Part shown: positions 22,750 through 34,960 of the stretch, in pieces | How positions within the stretch are numbered: the stretch's first letter is position 1 | How the letters are laid out: each line of letters opens with the position of its first letter | Assembly (NCBI GenBank): GCA_964017235.1 | Contig: OZ024934.1 | Span: forward strand, 82,798,706-82,862,705 | From: Sabellastarte sp. h YS-2021 | Lineage: Eukaryota; Annelida; Polychaeta; Sabellida; Sabellidae | DNA: 64,000 bases | Direction of reading: 5' to 3' | The notes under the pieces: generated by a model | What the model was told of the DNA's origin: nothing | The model's database searches: none | The model's input: the letters and a program-made list of their open reading frames with translations, nothing else | Made by a program: the position numbers and the translations under genes

Positions 22750-24650
22750 AAAATGTAGGTGGAAAACATATTTAAATAAAATACTGTAAATCCAATAGAT
22801 TTTCAGTTTCAACTGATTTACTCAAATGTGAGAATCTCAAAGTAGTTATGCAATGAGTTAAAGGGATGTAATTTTTCTATGGTATAGCTGACCTAAAAGT
22901 ATGTGAATAACAGAATTAAAGAAAATGCAGTAAATGCAATAGTTATCAAGTTACAACTGATTTACTCAAAAGGGAGAACTTGAAAGTAGCTATTGCTCAG
23001 CTATGCCATGAGCTACAAGTCTATAACTTCATTATGTTATAGCTGTCCCAAAGGTATGTGAATAACATATTAAAAGAAAATTCTCTAAAAGCAATAGTTT
23101 TCAAATTACAACTGATTTACTCACAGTGAGAACTTGAAAGTGGCTCTTGCTCAGCTATGCCATGGGCTACATGTCTGCAATTTCACTATGTTATAGCTGA
23201 CCCAAAAGTAGGTGAACAACATATTTAAAGAAAATACTCTAAATGCAATAATTTTCAAGTTACAACTGATTTCCTCAACAACAAAAAACCTCAAAGTAGC
23301 TATTGATCAGCTATGCAATGAGCTGTAGGCCAGCAATTTTATCATGTCATAGCTGACGCAAAAGTAAGTGAACAACATATTTAAACAAAATACTCTAAAT
23401 GCAATAGTTTTCAGGTTACAACTGAGTTACTCAACAGTGACAACCTGAAACTAGCTCTTGCTCAGCTATGCCTTGAGCTACATGTCTGCAATTTCACTAT
23501 GTTATAGCTGACCCCAATGTAGGTGAACAACATATTTGAAGAAAATATTCTAAATGCAATAATTTTCAAGTTACAACTGACTTGCTCAACAGTGAGAACC
23601 TGAAAGTAGCAATTGCTCAGCTATACTACGAGCTACAGGTCTGCAATTTCACTATATTATAGATGACTCAAAAGTACAAATGTATTTGAACAACATATTT
23701 AAACAAAATACTACAAATGCAATAGTTTTCAAGTACAACAAGTTACAATTTACTCAAGAGTGAGAACCTGAAAATAGCTTTTGTTCAACTATGTCAACTA
23801 TTGTTCTACGTTAAAGCTGATTCAAAAGTACATGAATAACATATTCAAGCAAAATACTCTAAACACAATAATTTTCAAGTTACAACTGATTTACTCAACA
23901 GTGAAAACCTCAAAGTAGCTTTTGCTCAGTTATGTAATGATCTACATGTCAGCAAGTTTACTATGTTATTGCTGACCCAAAATAAGTTGAATAACATATT
24001 TAAAGAAAATACTCTAAATCTAATGGTTTTCATGTTACAACTGATTTACTCAACAGCTATACTCTGAAAGTAGCTATAGCTCAGCTATGCAATGAGCTAC
24101 GGGTCTGTAATTTCACTATGTTATAGCTCACAAAAATACTGTAAAGTAATAGTTTTTAAGTTACATCTGATTTTCACATCAGTGAGAACCTGAAAATAGC
24201 TATTGCTCAGCTATTCCATGAGCTACACGTCTGCAATTTAACTATGTTCTAGATGATTCAAAAGTACATGAATAACATATTTAAACAAAATTCTATAAAT
24301 GCAACAGTTTTCAAGTTACAAGCAATTTACTCAAGCGTGACAACCTCAAAGTAGCTTTTACTCAGCTGTACAATGAGCTACGAGGGTCTGCAATTTTACT
24401 GTGTAGCTGACCCAAAAGTACTTGAATAACATATTTATACAAAATTCTTTATATTCTCTAATAGTTTTCAAGTTACCACTGATTTTACTAATCATGGAAT
24501 GTACTGAAAAGTCAGAAAGTAGCTATTACTCACTTAGCTATTGGGAGAGACACAAAAGTTACCATGTTGTAGCTAAGGAAAAAGTAGCTGCATAACATAT
24601 TTAACAAAAAGCTCTAAATACAATACTTTTCAAGTTATAAGTGATTTAGT
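22750..24650. repeat. Satellite array D, about 155-bp monomers, 12 copies
   Basis: The phrase 'acaactgatttactcaa' recurs at about 22,810, 22,952, 23,110, 23,262, 23,418, 23,574, 23,882 and 24,038, and weaker beyond, giving units of about 150-160 bp. A unit reads: ctcagctatg..gagcta, then gtctgcaatttcacta, then gttatagctgacccaaaagtag, then gtgaacaacatattt, then aaatgcaatagttttcaag. Monomers differ by many substitutions, so the array is old. Word order matches the monomer of array E at 29.5-33.6 kb. Confidence 0.9.
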
Positions 24651-25740
24651 GCATGATTTCATGAATTTTAATGCATTAAAAATTATTTTAAAAATTCATA
24701 AAAAATAAGAAAGATCCAGCCCTGATACTCACACAAGGGAGTCTACCAAATGCCTAGTACATATATGCAAGATAACAGAAAAATCCTTGCAATAGTGAAT
24801 GAGAAACTTGTGATAAAGTGTTGAAATGTTTACACCTTGGGTGGGGGTACCTCAATTGTAAAGGCTCTGGGGAACAGACAAACAAATAGATCTGTATGCC
24901 TTGAACAAGTATTCATCCTCAAAAGTTAAGGTATCTGTGAAAAATAACAGCATGTCTCTGGGTCTTACAGTTTTGGAGGAGAAGTTGTTCACATGGATGC
25001 TGACGAGGACGCCGCAGAGTGACAACATGATGTCAGCATACTGATAAGTCAGCCAACATAAAAATATCCCCTTTAGTCTGACTAAATGTTCTCCAACTAT
25101 CGACAGAAACAAAATAAAGTAAAAATATGGCACACTGGTGGTTACCATTCATATCATTCCAGCATATGGACACACAAATCGTTTATTTTTAAGCATACTC
25201 CTAGGCTCAAGATTCTGAGCTGTCCAGCATTACTAATGCCCCAGCACACTACAGGGGGTATTACCAGAGGTTTAGAGGCCTTTTGTATGATACCTTCTTT
25301 CCTCCATGTACTGCCAGACATCTGTCAGTAAAGTCTGCATACTCTGATATTCCCCGCTTTTCGTGAACACACACTGAGAAGTTTTTAACTGTTCAAAATT
25401 TCCCCCACCAAAGGCGGTATTAAGGTCACCTCTCACAATCTGTCAAAACTGCAGGCTGCCCTATTATTTTCTCCATCTGTTCTTTTGCTTTTCCTGCTAA
25501 TTCTGTGCTATTCTGTACCTTTCTATGTCTCTATTCAAACTGCATGTTTACCGCAACAAAATGGTAAGTTTTATGTGTCAAACCATGGCCAATGTGCTCC
25601 CAAATTAGGATTCTCTTCTATGTCAAAAAAGAAAGTTACAGATATGTAGCTGGCTTTAACAGGAGGTAAAACATTCTGCTTTCCTTTTTTCCTGCTGTCT
25701 AGAATCGCAAGAAATACTACCTGTAGTGGGATTGGGGTAC
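24651..25740. other. Non-coding interval
   Basis: No supported gene. A GC-richer patch at 24,960-25,030 ('gctgacgaggacgccgc') may be part of a dispersed repeat. Open frames of 80-100 codons on both strands lack splice signals or recognisable protein features. Confidence 0.4.
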
Positions 25741-25933
25741 ATAGGTAAACTAGAGCACTCCAAGAGTGCAAACCTCCACTAAGATATGTACAATTGATAC
25801 CAGAACCTTATCTCTTTTTGTTTTTTCAAAGCCAAATGGTTAAATAATAAATAAATGGGAAAATCCAGATCTTTCATATTTTTTCTGTATAAAGGTCTTG
25901 TTCCAGATACTTTCAAAATTTAATGGGATCTAA
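25741..25933. repeat. Dispersed repeat R, left half, split by the Harbinger insertion
   Basis: Matches the uninterrupted copies at 15,890 and 40,266 from 'gagcactccaagagtgc' through 'aaatgggaaaatccagatctt' to 'aatttaatgggatctaa', then stops exactly where the Harbinger terminal repeat starts. The missing half resumes at 37,141. Confidence 0.85.
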
Positions 25934-25989
25934 TGTGGGTGTTCCACCATACAACTAAGGCTCCAAATTGAGGGTCGGTTTGAAATATT

Positions 25990-26515
25990 TGCTTAGTCCC
26001 AGACCTTCTGTAAGGGTCGGTTGTGGTCGGTTGGGGCTGTGAGAAAAATCAAACATGTTTGATATTTCTCACGACTACAACCGATTCATATTTCCCACCC
26101 TCAACAAAATGTCCAGTCCCAGGCGTCCTCAGGCCTCCTCAGACCCAAATTTACACAGTCGTGTGTTGTCCCAGGCCGCCTGCGACCCTTAGTCCCAGAC
26201 CTCCGTAGCTTAGTCCCAGGAGGCCGGTTGTTAATCCCAGACTCAAATATGATGCGTATGAATTTCATGCGTCTGAAAGTTAGTCGGCTGCATTAGTCCT
26301 CGGAAGCCTCAGACCATCTGCGGTGTCCTGGGACCCAAAAAATCTAGGTCTGGGACTAAGCCCCGACTAAGGGTAACCGACCCTAACCAATCCAAACCAG
26401 CCTCCCTAGGACGCCTGGGACAGCACAAATATAGTCTGCGACGGACTGAGGATGCCCCAGGAGGCCTGGGAATAACAACCGATTAAGAACCGACTCTTTT
26501 CCGAGTGTCGGAATT
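25990..26515. repeat. Left subterminal repeat region of the Harbinger element
   Basis: Many copies, in both orientations, of short phrases such as 'ttagtcccag', 'cccaggcgtcctcaggcc', 'ggaggcctggga' and 'ggtcggtt'. The same phrases fill 36,800-37,070 at the right end and 690-930 in the decayed copy. In this superfamily such subterminal motifs are candidate binding sites for the transposase or its Myb/MADF partner; here that is inference. Confidence 0.7.
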
Positions 26516-26839
26516 TCTGTGCCACAATGCTGCCCTTATTATACACAATAGTGACCTGTGTGATTGCCTTTCATGTGTCACAGTTTCTCCTTACTCAGGA
26601 ACATCTAGTTAATCCTTTCAAAGGTTAAATTGGCCTCTTTAAGTCTTTAATAATACCACCTCAAAGACAGTTGTTTTAGAACACTCAATCAAAAAGGGAC
26701 AATTAAAGGTCCCTTGATATTTCAAAGTTATTTATTTTAACATTTGTGTGTTATATTTAGTATTCTTTGATGAATATCAATATATTACATATTAATTATT
26801 TGAAAAGTTTATGTATGAAAGTTTAAAATGAATTTGACT

Positions 26840-27000
26840 TATGAGTGCTACAAAATCAATTCACTATTGTTTTGAAGCTTATTTAAAGTGATGATTTTAT
26901 GACAATTAATTCATTATTGTATCAAAGTCCATTTAAAGTATTAATTTATATGAAAACTAATTCATTACAGAATTAAAGTCCATGTTAAGTGATCATTTTT
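26840..27000. repeat. 61-bp tandem repeat, about 2.5 copies
   Basis: Units contain 'aattcattattgtatcaaagtccatttaaagt' followed by 'gattttat..aaa'; copies start near 26,859, 26,919 and 26,962 with divergence. Lies between the left terminus and the accessory-gene promoter. Confidence 0.55.
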
Positions 27001-27235
27001 CTACAACCTCCTTCTGAAAAATAGCAAAGGGTAAATTGTAATAGAAAAATAATAGAAAGTAATAGATGTAATGGATATAATTTTAATCTATTACTATTAC
27101 ATTTGAAAAATTTCAATCTATTACTATTACTATTACATCGAAGTTGATTCCAATCTATTACTTTTCTATTACTTCTATTACTTTGTTTACAAGTCTGGTC
27201 GGAAATTAAAACGAGGCAATGAGGGGGTCTGTGAC

Positions 27236-27243
27236 TATATAAG
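27236..27243 (+). promoter_or_regulatory. TATA box of the accessory gene
   Basis: TATATAAG lies about 170 bp before the first ATG in the gene's region (27,410) and is followed after about 25 bp by 'cattctcgttg', a plausible start region. Confidence 0.55.
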
Positions 27244-27409
27244 TGACCGCGCACACATTCTCGTTGTTACCGACTGTTTGGCTACTGAGAGACGTGTGTC
27301 ACTGATTTGTAGGGGTTTTTATTTTATATATATTATACTTGAGCTTAAGGAAAATTTCACAGTTAGGAGACACATTTTACAATTTTTTTATTATTTTGTC
27401 GACTGGATT

Positions 27410-28588
27410 ATGAGTAAAGAGAAAGGAAGGAAGAGAGGAAGGAAAAAATGGATGAGAGGGAGAAGGAAAGTGAAGTAGAGGAAAGGACTGAAGTTACAGA
27501 GGAAGGGATTGAGAGGAGAGAGGGGGAGGAGATTGAGGAATGTCCAGATATTGAGGAAGCTGTGGAAGAAGAAGAAAGGTGTGAAGAAGATCCAGAGTGC
27601 CATTCTTCAGCCAAGAGAGCCAGGGTGTGTGCAACTTTTACTGACAGTCAGGAAATTTCCATTGTGGAATTTGTAAAGCAGCACCCAGAACTGTATGACA
27701 AGGAACATCCACGTTTCCACGACAGGACCAGAAGAGACGCTCTCTGGGCAGAAATATCTGCAGAATTCAAGCTCCAGCCCTTTGATGTGAGACGTTGGTT
27801 CGAGTCCCAGTGAACGCGTTATGGCAAGCTGTCTAAGCTCCAATCTGGCCAAGCCCCGAGGGAGATGACCAAGACAGTCCTGGGTCTACCAACAGATGGG
27901 TTTTCTTAAAACCCACATCAGAAGAAAGGGGGCCAACAGAAGTTCAGGTTTTGAGGCCAGTCCAAATACCAGCAGGCAGGACGAATCACGTGGGTCGACT
28001 ACTGACACAGAACACCTTGAGTCCAGTGTCCTGAGGGAGAGGAGTCAGTCCGTCATTACATCTACACCCGTTTCAACAACAGACTCCAAGATTCTCAAAC
28101 ACTTTGAGCAGATGAGGACACTAATCTCAGGTTTTCTGCAGCAGAAGTCTGACAGGCAGCCCTTCGACTACGTGGCATCAGAGGCCGAAAAGATGACTCA
28201 AGAAGAATTTGAAGAATTAAAGAGCAAGATATTTAGAGACATTGAAAGTATTAAGAGCAACCGTAGACGTCAGCAATTGCCCAGAAGATCAGTCACTATT
28301 ACCACGGAGTCGCAGAGGGTCGGGATCCTGCCACCAACCACTCAACGTCTAGTTCCACTCAAGCAGCAGCTGGCAGCAGTTTTGTGTACTATACACCAAG
28401 CCCCATTGGCTTCAGCAACCCTACAGGACGAAGGGAGCAGACACAATCTGAGTGGAATATTAAGCCAGCTACCTGATCTGACATCAACACAGATCGTCGA
28501 GCAGCCTCAGCAGCAGCAACCGCAGCAGCAGCTCTTTATTATCATCACTTCGGCACCGCCTCAACAGCAGCAACAGCCTCCTCAGTAG
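27410..28588 (+). pseudogene. Harbinger accessory DNA-binding protein, MADF/Myb-SANT-like, disrupted
   Basis: The region 27,448-27,813 encodes a Glu-rich N-terminus and then a MADF/SANT-like helix set: ISIVEFVKQHPELYDKEH, then DALWAEISAEF, then VRRWFESQ (residues about 70-121). An in-frame TGA follows where the frame continues with TRYGKLSKLQSGQAP, a plausible CGA-to-TGA change, and a one-base frameshift comes before 27,896, after which GFLKTHIRRKG and a Ser/Gln-rich tail stay open to 28,588. A shorter Lys/Arg-rich frame from ATG 27,410 may be the true N-terminus, which would mean a third shift. In this superfamily the partner protein helps the transposase enter the nucleus and bind DNA ends. 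This copy looks inactive unless an intron removes the lesions. Confidence 0.72.
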
Positions 28589-29049
28589 CCATCCAGTCAG
28601 GGCGGGTCTTTGACCTGCCAGGCCCTTTTCAGGGCCACCAAATCTTCCAAAAACAATTATTCAGCTGCAAGTTAATCCAATTCCCCTCCCAAAACAAAAC
28701 AAAAAAAAAACAGTACAAATACTTATCACAAGAAAAAAAAAGCCCAACACTTACACCACCCCAAACATGAAATAAATAACCCATGGTACCACACATAACA
28801 AAAAAGGCCACATAAAAAAAATTTAAAAAAACTCCCAATATGGCCATTAATCAACCCATTTTTAGATGAAAATCCATGGGATAGTTTAAAATCTGTAATT
28901 GAAAAGTCCAACACTTCCCTAGAGTTAAAAGGCATTACCACATACTTACCAACCCACAAACAGACAAAACCAACACCAAACATAACCCCCAACTGCCAAA
29001 AAAAAAACCAATACCAACTCGCAAAAAAAAAGATAATGTTTTTGCTTAG

Positions 29050-29460
29050 CAAAAACAAAGCGTCCCGAAAAGGATATAAAGGTGAGTGCTAAAGTATTAA
29101 GAAAATGCTTCGTTTCTAGCCTTATACTGTTGTGGCAACCAAAGGCAGCGCAGTCTGCTCTATCTAGCACGGTTTTCAAGATATAAGCATTTTTGTGTTT
29201 TGCAAAAAATTCGAAAATTCAAAAATGTCCGCTATATTTGGCGAGACAAAAATATTTTGCAAATTGGCATGGCTACTCTGCAGAGATACCCAGCAGGTCA
29301 AAAATTTTGTTGAGTTTGCTCCATATAGCACGGTTTTCGAGATATAAGCATTTTTGTGTTTTGCAAAAACTTTGAAAATTCAAAACGGCCACCATTTTTG
29401 GGGAGACAAAAAGTTTTGACAAGACCACTGCCGCGGTGTGTATCTCCCGCCGAGCATTAA
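29050..29460. repeat. Satellite F, left block, about 168-bp monomers
   Basis: Two and a half monomers with 'tctagcacggttttc.agatataagcattttt', 'gcaaaa..ttcgaaaattcaaaa', 'ggcgagacaaaa' and 'ggcatggctactctgcagagatacc'. Same family as 33,580-34,360 and 58,300-58,530. It borders satellite E on the left. Confidence 0.85.
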
Positions 29461-29504
29461 AGGAGAAGAAATAGCTGTTCCGAGATATTCACAATTTTTC
29501 ATTT

Positions 29505-32500
29505 TCATGTGTGAAAGCTCTTCCAAAAGTAGGTGAATGAGTTATTTGAGAAAAATTGGCTATCTGCAATACTTTTAGAGATAATTCGCATTTACTCATT
29601 TTGAGTAGGTGAGTAATTAGCTATGGGTCTGAAACTTCACCAAGTGAAAGCTCTGCCAAAAGTAGGTGAATGAGTTATTTGAGAAAAATTGGCTATCTGC
29701 AATACTTTTAGAGATAATTCGCATTTACTCATTTTGAGTAGGTGACTAATTAGCTATGGGTCTGAAACTTCACCGAGTAAAAGCTTTTAGAGATAATTCG
29801 CATTTACTCATTTTGAGTGGGTGACTAATTAGCTATGGGTCTGAAACTTCACCATGTGAAAGCTCTCCCACAAGTAGATGAATGAGTTATTTGATAAAAA
29901 TTGGGTATCCGCAATACTTTTACAGATAATTCGCATTTACTCATTTTGAGTAGGCGAATAATTAGCTATGGGTCTGAAACTTCACCGAGTGAAAGCTCTC
30001 CCAAAAGTAGGTGAATGAGTTATTTGAGAAAAATTGGCTATCTGCAATACTTTTAGAGATAATTCACATTTACTCATTTTGAGTAGATGAGTAATTAGCT
30101 ATGGGTCTGAAACTTGACCATGTGAAAGCTCTCCCACAAGTAGATGAATGATTATTTGATAAAAATTGGGTATCCGCAATACTTTTACAGATAATTAGCA
30201 TTTACTCATTTTGAGTAGGTGAATAATTAGCTATGGGTCTGAAACTTCACGGAGTGAAAGCTCTCCCAAAAGTAGGTGAATGAGTTATTTGAGAAAATTG
30301 GCTATCTGCAATACTTTTAGAGATAATTCGCATTTACTCATTTTGAGTAGGTGAGTAATTAGCTATGGGTCTGAAACTTCACCAAGTGAAAGCTCTCCCA
30401 AAAGTAGGTGAATGAGTTATTTGAGAAAAATTGGCTATCTGCAATACTTTTAGAGATAATTCGCATTTACTCATTTTGAGTAGGTGACTAATTAGCTATG
30501 GGTCTGAAACTTCACCATGTGAAAGCTCTCCCACAAGTAGATGAATGAGTTATTTGATAAAAATTGGGTATCCACAATACTTTTACAGATAATTAGCATT
30601 TACTCATTTTGAGTAGGTGAATAATTAGCTATGGGTCTGAAACTTCATGGAGTGAAAGCTCTCCCAAAAGTAGGTGAATGAGTTATTTGAGAAAAATTGG
30701 CTATCTGCAATACTTTTAGAGATAATTGGCATTTACTCATTTTGAGTAAATGGGTAATTAGCTATGGGTCTGAAACTTCACCATGTGAAAGCTCTTCCAA
30801 AAGTAGGTGAATGAGTTATTTGAGAAAAATTGGCTATCTGCAATACTTTTAAGAGATAATTCGCATTTACTCATTTTGAGTAGGTGAGTAATTATCTACG
30901 GGTCTGAAACTTCACCATGTGAAAGCTCTGCCAAAAGTAGATGAATGAGTTATTTGATAAAAATTGGGTATCCGCAATAGTTTTTGAGATAATTAGCATT
31001 TACTCATTTTGAGTAGGTGAGTAATTAGCTACGGGTCTGAAACTTCACCGAGTGAAAGCTCTCCCAAAAGTAGGTGAATGAGTTATTTGATAAAAATTGG
31101 GTATCCGCAATACTTTTACAGATAATTCGCATTTACTCATTTTGAGTAGGCGAATAATTAGCTATGGGTCTGAAACTTCACCAAGTGAAAGCTCTCCCAA
31201 AAGTAGGTGAATGAGTTATTTGAGAAAAATTGGCTATCTGCAATACTTTTAGAGATAATTCACATTTACTCATTTTGAGTAGATGAGTAATTAGCTATGG
31301 GTCTGAAACTTGACCATGTGAAAGCTCTCCCACAAGTAGATGAATGATTATTTGATAAAAATTGGGTATCCGCAATACTTTTACAGATAATTAGCATTTA
31401 CTCATTTTGAGTAGGTGAATAATTAGCTATGGGTCTGAAACTTCACGGAGTGAAAGCTCTCCCAAAAGTAGGTGAATGAGTTATTTGAGAAAATTGGCTA
31501 TCTGCAATACTTTTAGAGATAATTCGCATTTACTCATTTTGAGTAGGTGAGTAATTAGCTATGGGTCTGAAACTTCACCAAGTGAAAGCTCTCCCAAAAG
31601 TAGGTGAATGAGTTATTTGAGAAAAATTGGCTATCTGCAATACTTTTAGAGATAATTCGCATTTACTCATTTTGAGTAGATGAGTAATTAGCTATGGGTC
31701 TGAAACTTCACCATGTGAAAGCTCTCCCACAAGTAGATGAATGAGTTATTTGATAAAAATTGGGTATCCACAATACTTTTACAGATAATTAGCATTTACT
31801 CATTTTGAGTAGGTGAATAATTAGCTATGGGTCTGAAACTTCATGGAGTGAAAGCTCTCCCAAAAGTAGGTGAATGAGTTATTTGAGAAAAATTGGCTAT
31901 CTGCAATACTTTTAGAGATAATTGGCATTTACTCATTTTGAGTAAATGGGTAATTAGCTATGGGTCTGAAACTTCACCATGTGAAAGCTCTTCCAAAAGT
32001 AGGTGAATGAGTTATTTGAGAAAAATTGGCTATCTGCAATACTTTTAAGAGATAATTCGCATTTACTCATTTTGAGTAGGTGAGTAATTATCTACGGGTC
32101 TGAAACTTCACCATGTGAAAGCTCTGCCAAAAGTAGATGAATGAGTTATTTGATAAAAATTGGGTATCCGCAATAGTTTTTGAGATAATTAGCATTTACT
32201 CATTTTGAGTAGGTGAGTAATTAGCTACGGGTCTGAAACTTCACCGAGTGAAAGCTCTCCCAAAAGTAGGTGAATGAGTTATTTGATAAAAATTGGGTAT
32301 CCGCAATACTTTTACAGATAATTCGCATTTACTCATTTTGAGTAGGCGAATAATTAGCTATGGGTCTGAAACTTCACCGAGTGAAAGCTCTCACAAAAGT
32401 AGGTGAATGAGTTATTTGAGAAAAATTGGCTATCTGCAATACTTTTAGAGATAATTCACATTTACTCATTTTGAGTAGATGAGTAATTAGCTATGGGTCT

Positions 32501-33570
32501 GAAACTTGACCATGTGAAAGCTCTCCCACAAGTAGATGAATGATTATTTGATAAAAATTGGGTATCCGCAATACTTTTACAGATAATTAGCATTTACTCA
32601 TTTTGAGTAGGTGAATAATTAGCTATGGGTCTGAAACTTCACGGAGTGAAAGCTCTCCCAAAAGTAGGTGAATGAGTTATTTGAGAAAATTGGCTATCTG
32701 CAATACTTTTAGAGATAATTCGCATTTACTCATTTTGAGTAGGTGAGTAATTAGCTATGGGTCTGAAACTTCACCAAGTGAAAGCTCTCCCAAAAGTAGG
32801 TGAATGAGTTATTTGAGAAAAATTGGCTATCTGCAATACTTTTAGAGATAATTCGCATTTACTCATTTTGAGTAGGTGACTAATTAGCTATGGGTCTGAA
32901 ACTTCACCATGTGAAAGCTCTCCCACAAGTAGATGAATGAGTTATTTGATAAAAATTGGGTATCCACAATACTTTTACAGATAATTAGCATTTACTCATT
33001 TTGAGTAGGTGAATAATTAGCTATGGGTCTGAAACTTCATGGAGTGAAAGCTCTCCCAAAAGTAGGTGAATGAGTTATTTGAGAAAAATTGGCTATCTGC
33101 AATACTTTTAGAGATAATTGGCATTTACTCATTTGGGTAATTAGCTATGGGTCTGAAACTTCACCATGTGAAAGCTCTTCCAAAAGTAGGTGAATGAGTT
33201 ATTTGAGAAAAATTGGCTATCTGCAATACTTTTAAGAGATAATTCGCATTTACTCATTTTGAGTAGGTGAGTAATTATCTACGGGTCTGAAACTTCACCA
33301 TGTGAAAGCTCTGCCAAAAGTAGATGAATGAGTTATTTGATAAAAATTGGGTATCCGCAATAGTTTTTGAGATAATTAGCATTTACTCATTTTGAGTAGG
33401 TGAGTAATTAGCTACGGGTCTGAAACTTCACCGAGTGAAAGCTCTCCCAAAAGTAGGTGAATGAGTTATTTCAGAAAAATTGGCTATCTGCAATACTTTT
33501 AGAGGTAATTCGCATTTACTCATTTTGAGTAGATGAGTAATTAGCTATGGATCTGAAACTTCACCGAGTG
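29505..33570. repeat. Satellite E, about 133-bp monomers in a nine-monomer, 1196-bp higher-order repeat
   Basis: Each monomer reads: gtgaaagctctcccaaaag, then taggtgaatgagttatttga, then aaaattggctatctgcaata, then cttttagagataattcgcat, then ttactcattttgagtagg, then taattagctatgggtctg, then aaacttcacc. Variant monomers recur every ninth unit: 'tagatgaatgatta' at 30,141, 31,337 and 32,533 (spacings 1196 and 1196), and 'acttttaaga' at 30,845, 32,041 and 33,228 (1196 and 1187; the shorter one is explained by a 9-bp deletion near 33,137). At least three higher-order units are nearly identical, so they were amplified recently as blocks. No open frame. Confidence 0.95.
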
Positions 33571-33579
33571 AAAGCTCTT

Positions 33580-34360
33580 TGGGATAGCTGCTCTGCATAG
33601 ATACCCTGAAGATCAAAAATTTCGTCGAAATCGTTCTATGTAGTATGGTTTTCGAGATATTAGCATTTTTGTGTTTTGCAATTTTTGCACAAAAATTCAA
33701 AAATTCAAAATGGCCGCCATTTTTGGCGAGATAAAATTTTTTTGAAAATAGGCATGGCTACTCTGCAGAGATACCCTGTGAGTCAAAAATTTCGTCGAAA
33801 TCGCTCCATCTAGCATGGTTTTCGAGATATAAGCATTTTTATGTTTTGCAATTTTTGCGAAAAATTCGAAAATTCAAAATGGCCGCCATTTTTGCGAGTC
33901 AAAATTTTTTTGAAAATTGGGATAACTACTCTGCAGAGATATCCTGTGATCAAAAATTTCGTCGAAATCGCTCTATCTAGCACGGTTTTTGAGATCTAAG
34001 CATTTTTATGTTTTGCAATTTTGCGAAAAATTCGAAAATTCAAAATGGCCGCCATTTTTGGCAAGATAAAATTTTTTTGAAAATAGGCATGGCTACTCTG
34101 CAGAGATACCCTGTGGGTCAAAAATTTCGTCGAAATCGCTCTATCTAGCACGGTTTTCGAGATCTAAGCATTTTTATGTTTTGCAATTTTTGCGAAAAAT
34201 TCGAAAATTCAAAATAGCCGCCATTTTTGGCGAGATAAATTTTTTTTTGAAAATTGGGATAACTACTCTGCAGAGATACCCTGTAGGTCAAAAATTTTGT
34301 CGAAATCGCTCTATCTAGCAGGTTTTCGAGATATAATCATTTTTGTGTTTTCCTTATTTG
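33580..34360. repeat. Satellite F, right block, about 168-bp monomers, 4-5 copies
   Basis: The phrase 'tggccgccatttttg' recurs near 33,711, 33,880, 34,046 and 34,215 (spacing 166-169), with 'aaaaatttcgtcgaaatcgct' and 'ctactctgcagagatacc' in each unit. Copies are more alike than those of the left block. It borders satellite E on the right. Confidence 0.9.
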
Positions 34361-34700
34361 GAAAATTCATAATGATTAATTAATCATTAATTACTCAGCC
34401 ATTCATTAACCAATCAATGCCAAAATCTAATGATTTTCAGATTTTAATAGAATGAATGTATTTGCCAAATTGCAGGTGAATTGATAAAATTCCTTTCAAG
34501 TTATCATCCGGACAAGCTTCCCCATCGAAAAAAGACATTTTTGGTCATGTGACCTCTCTGATTGGTTGAAATGTCACTGCAGCATATTCAAAAAAATTCC
34601 CCAAGGCTACTGCCTAAACCTGCCAAATTTGAAAAGAATCCGCTTAACGGTTACAGAGTTATAAGGAAAACAAAACGCGGAGCCGGCGGAGCCGGCGGAG
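34361..34700. other. Non-coding Harbinger interior with 9-bp GC repeat
   Basis: Unique-looking sequence ending in 'gcggagccggcggagccg' (34,676-34,709), a short 9-bp GC-rich repeat. No gene seen. Confidence 0.4.
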
Positions 34701-34960
34701 CCGACAGAGCCTGAAGGTCTCCCATACACAAACAAGCATCCCCTGCGGGACACTTAATAACCACCAACCAAGAAACAGACAAACCCAAAAGTAAACAGAA
34801 CCCATGCCAAAGAACTGACAAGCTATTTTGCAAACACAATCCCCCATTATTGAAAAGAAAACTAGCTCCATGGTTATATTTTCTATATATTTGTGAATAG
34901 AAGTGAAGATTTTAAATGTAAGATTTCCATGAAAACATTTCTGTTAGCAATAATTTTCAA

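Noticed and set aside
24852-25148. 98-codon minus-strand frame with hydrophobic segments
   Set aside because: No start context, no splice sites and no family features; composition fits non-coding repeat-derived sequence.
27391-27614. Ser/Phe/Leu-rich minus-strand frames
   Set aside because: Antisense shadow of the Glu/Lys-rich N-terminus of the accessory protein.
29505-33570. CRISPR-like regularly repeated array
   Set aside because: Monomers are contiguous with no unique spacers, and the sequence is eukaryotic; it is satellite DNA.
34651-34871. Cys/Leu/Trp-rich minus-strand frames resembling a membrane protein
   Set aside because: Partly built from the 9-bp GC repeat and repeat DNA within the Harbinger interior; no homologous protein recognised.
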